From an uncultured Granulicatella sp. (lineage in GTDB: Bacteria > Bacillota > Bacilli > Lactobacillales > Aerococcaceae): a DNA stretch of 7,025 nt. Location of the stretch: positions 1 through 7,025 of the forward strand of contig CAMYBO010000066.1 in NCBI GenBank assembly GCA_947254045.1, given 5' to 3'. This document shows positions 5,387-7,025 of the stretch, piece by piece. Under the pieces are notes generated by a model. That model ran no database searches. It saw only the letters and a program-made list of their open reading frames with translations, and was not told the origin of the DNA. Position numbers and translations under genes: made by a program. Numbering within the stretch: the stretch's first letter is position 1; every line of letters begins with the position of its first letter.

Positions 5387-6865
5387 TTACTGGACAGAAT
5401 AATTAGGCGCTTCTTTTGTAATTTGTACGTCATGTGGATGGCTCTCTCTCAATCCTGCACCACTCATACGAATAAACTGCGTATTTTCACGAAGCTCCTC
5501 TAAATTATGCGCCCCAACATACCCCATACCAGAACGCAAACCACCAATCATTTGATAAATAATATCACTCGCAGCTCCTTTATACGCTACACGACCTTCA
5601 ATTCCTTCTGGAACACGCTTATTCGCTTCATTTTTCGATTGGAAATAACGATCACTCGATCCATTTTCCATCGCAGCTAAACTACCCATTCCACGATATG
5701 TTTTAAAACGACGGCCTTGATAAATTTCAAATTCACCTGGAGACTCATCCGTTCCTGCTAATAAACTACCTAACATCACTACATGCCCACCAGCAGCAAT
5801 TGCCTTTACAATATCTCCAGAATATTTAATACCACCATCTGCAATAATCGCTTTCCCATATTCTCTTGCAACGGTCGCAGCATCATAAATTGCTGTTACT
5901 TGCGGAACACCAACTCCAGCTACTACACGAGTCGTACAAATCGAACCTGGTCCAATCCCTACTTTTACAACATCCACTCCCACTTCGAATAAAGCACGAG
6001 TTCCTTCTGCTGTTGCAACATTTCCTGCAATTAACGTTGCATCTGGGAATGTTTCACGAATTTCTTTAATTTTACGGATGACTCCTGCACTATGTCCATG
6101 TGCTGTATCAATGACTATCGCATCTACTCCTGCTTCTAGTAACGCTTTCGCACGTTCAAAAGTATCCGAAGTAATGCCGACTGCTGCAGCTACTAATAAT
6201 CGTCCGTGTTCATCCTTTGCAGAATTCGGGAATTCGATAACTTTTTCAATATCTTTAATGGTAATTAATCCTGATAAATTTCCTTTTTCATCTACTAATG
6301 GAAGTTTTTCAATCTTATGTCTTTGTAAAATACTTTCTGCTTCTTTTAAAGAAGTTCCAACTGGTGCAGTAATTAATGGTTCCTTTGTCATCACTTCTTC
6401 AATTTCAATAGAATAGTTTGTAATAAAACGTAAATCACGATTCGTTAAAATACCGACTAATTTTTGATTATCAAATGATTCTACAATTGGGACCCCACTA
6501 ATACGATATTTCGCCATTAATGCTTCTGCTTCTTGCACAGAATGTTTCGGAGTTAAGAAAAATGGATTCAAAATAACGCCACTTTCAGAACGTTTCACTT
6601 TATAAACTTCTTCAGCTTGCGCTTCAATCGACATATTTTTATGAATAACGCCTAACCCACCTTGACGTGCAATCGCAATCGCCATTGTTGAATCTGTAAC
6701 AGTATCCATACTCGCACTCATCAATGGAATTTTTAATAATAAATTCTTTGCAAGTTGTACTTGTAAATCCACATCATTTGGCAGCACATGGCTTTCTGCT
6801 GGAATTAATAGTACATCATCAAACGTATAACCTTCTTTTTGAAACTTCGTTTCCCACATGGACAT
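5387..6865 (-). CDS. guaB: Inosine-5'-monophosphate dehydrogenase GuaB
   Basis: GuaB oxidises IMP to XMP with NAD+, the rate-setting cytosolic step of guanine nucleotide synthesis. The 492-aa protein has the standard layout: N-terminal barrel start (YTFDDVLLIPAESHVLPNDVDL region), a CBS-domain pair inserted at about residues 97-210, then the rest of the TIM barrel. The catalytic Cys310 lies in GIGPGSICTTR (303-313). GNVAT (281-285), DGG (343-345), the phosphate-binding LGSLLAG (365-371) and the mobile-flap Arg406-Tyr407 are all present. Length equals the usual 485-495. The start ATG at 6865 has AGGAGG 8 bases upstream; a second in-frame ATG (6859) is less well spaced. The stop is TAA. It is monocistronic with its own promoter and no guanine riboswitch in the short leader. 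Nothing is unusual in the coding sequence. Confidence 0.99.
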   Translation of the reverse strand: MSMWETKFQKEGYTFDDVLLIPAESHVLPNDVDLQVQLAKNLLLKIPLMSASMDTVTDSTMAIAIARQGGLGVIHKNMSIEAQAEEVYKVKRSESGVILNPFFLTPKHSVQEAEALMAKYRISGVPIVESFDNQKLVGILTNRDLRFITNYSIEIEEVMTKEPLITAPVGTSLKEAESILQRHKIEKLPLVDEKGNLSGLITIKDIEKVIEFPNSAKDEHGRLLVAAAVGITSDTFERAKALLEAGVDAIVIDTAHGHSAGVIRKIKEIRETFPDATLIAGNVATAEGTRALFEVGVDVVKVGIGPGSICTTRVVAGVGVPQVTAIYDAATVAREYGKAIIADGGIKYSGDIVKAIAAGGHVVMLGSLLAGTDESPGEFEIYQGRRFKTYRGMGSLAAMENGSSDRYFQSKNEANKRVPEGIEGRVAYKGAASDIIYQMIGGLRSGMGYVGAHNLEELRENTQFIRMSGAGLRESHPHDVQITKEAPNYSVQ

Positions 6866-6903
6866 AATGGAGACCTCCTAGAATCTGTAATTTTTTAATA
6901 GCT

Positions 6904-6931
6904 ACTATACCACAAACTAAATAAAATTCAA
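6904..6931 (-). promoter_or_regulatory. guaB promoter
   Basis: On the minus strand TTGAAT (6931-6926) and TATAGT (6909-6904) are 16 bases apart (17 if the -35 is taken as CTTGAA). Transcription would begin near 6897, giving a leader of about 30 bases before the ATG. Confidence 0.7.
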
Positions 6932-6947
6932 GTGGTTTTTCATTAGA

Positions 6948-6970
6948 GAACGTTTATTTTATGAACATTT
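6948..6970. repeat. Tandem GAACRTTT boxes upstream of the guaB promoter
   Basis: GAACGTTT (6948-6955) and GAACATTT (6963-6970) are direct repeats 15 bases apart, lying about 50-75 bases upstream of the predicted guaB start. The GAAC core with AT flank loosely resembles PurR boxes of lactic acid bacteria, but the CC before GAAC is absent. The regulatory role is a guess from position and purine context. Confidence 0.35.
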
Positions 6971-6983
6971 TATATCATTTCGA

Positions 6984-7005
6984 ATAAAAATATTCATATT
7001 TTTAT
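6984..7005. repeat. AT-only palindrome near the right edge
   Basis: ATAAAAATAT (6984-6993) and ATATTTTTAT (6996-7005) are perfect inverted copies 2 bases apart, followed on the plus side by GTTTTTT. It has terminator-like geometry but almost no GC. It may be a weak terminator or part of a feature beyond the window. Confidence 0.4.
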
Positions 7006-7025
7006 GTTTTTTAATCCACCATTTT

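Noticed and set aside
5783..6416. Several plus-strand open frames inside guaB
   Set aside because: They are antisense shadows of the well-supported guaB gene, with repetitive Leu/Ser/Asn composition and no ribosome binding sites.

Overview
The window comes from a low-GC Firmicute, most likely Lactobacillales near Carnobacteriaceae or Enterococcaceae. The evidence is strongly AT-rich DNA, Gram-positive ribosome binding sites (AGGAGG-type), a preQ1-I attenuator ahead of que genes, a Listeria-type Dps and an enterococcal-looking GuaB. The genus is inferred from protein flavour only. Six intact genes all lie on the minus strand; the only plus-strand gene is a broken Fic gene.

Layout from left to right. 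Positions 1-181 hold a long near-perfect hairpin (26-127) and the terminator of the que operon (135-167). Positions 182-1799 hold the minus-strand operon queF-queC-queT for 7-deazaguanine (queuosine precursor) metabolism. It is headed at 1832-1948 by a promoter, a preQ1-I riboswitch aptamer and an attenuator hairpin. Positions 1969-3315 encode a MATE-family multidrug/cation antiporter with its own promoter. Positions 3421-4522 carry a Fic-family AMP-transferase gene with two in-frame TGA stops and a palindrome before its start. A bidirectional terminator (4528-4565) separates it from dps (4572-5033, minus). A 353-base gene-free stretch (5034-5386) contains the dps promoter with a PerR-like box and then a compact, highly base-paired element of about 137 bases with an 18-base flanking direct repeat. 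Positions 5387-6865 encode GuaB (IMP dehydrogenase), and its promoter region reaches the right edge.

How the parts work together. QueF, QueC and QueT make or import preQ0/preQ1, and preQ1 should shut off the operon through the riboswitch. GuaB (guanine nucleotide synthesis), Dps (iron and peroxide protection) and the MATE pump look like independent core genes. The least explained signal is the structured element at 5240-5376. Its stems contain G-U wobbles only when read as plus-strand RNA, and its 5' strand has two competing partners. I cannot match it to any RNA family I know. The other unusual object is the Fic gene, where one stop separates the auto-inhibitory motif from the catalytic core.
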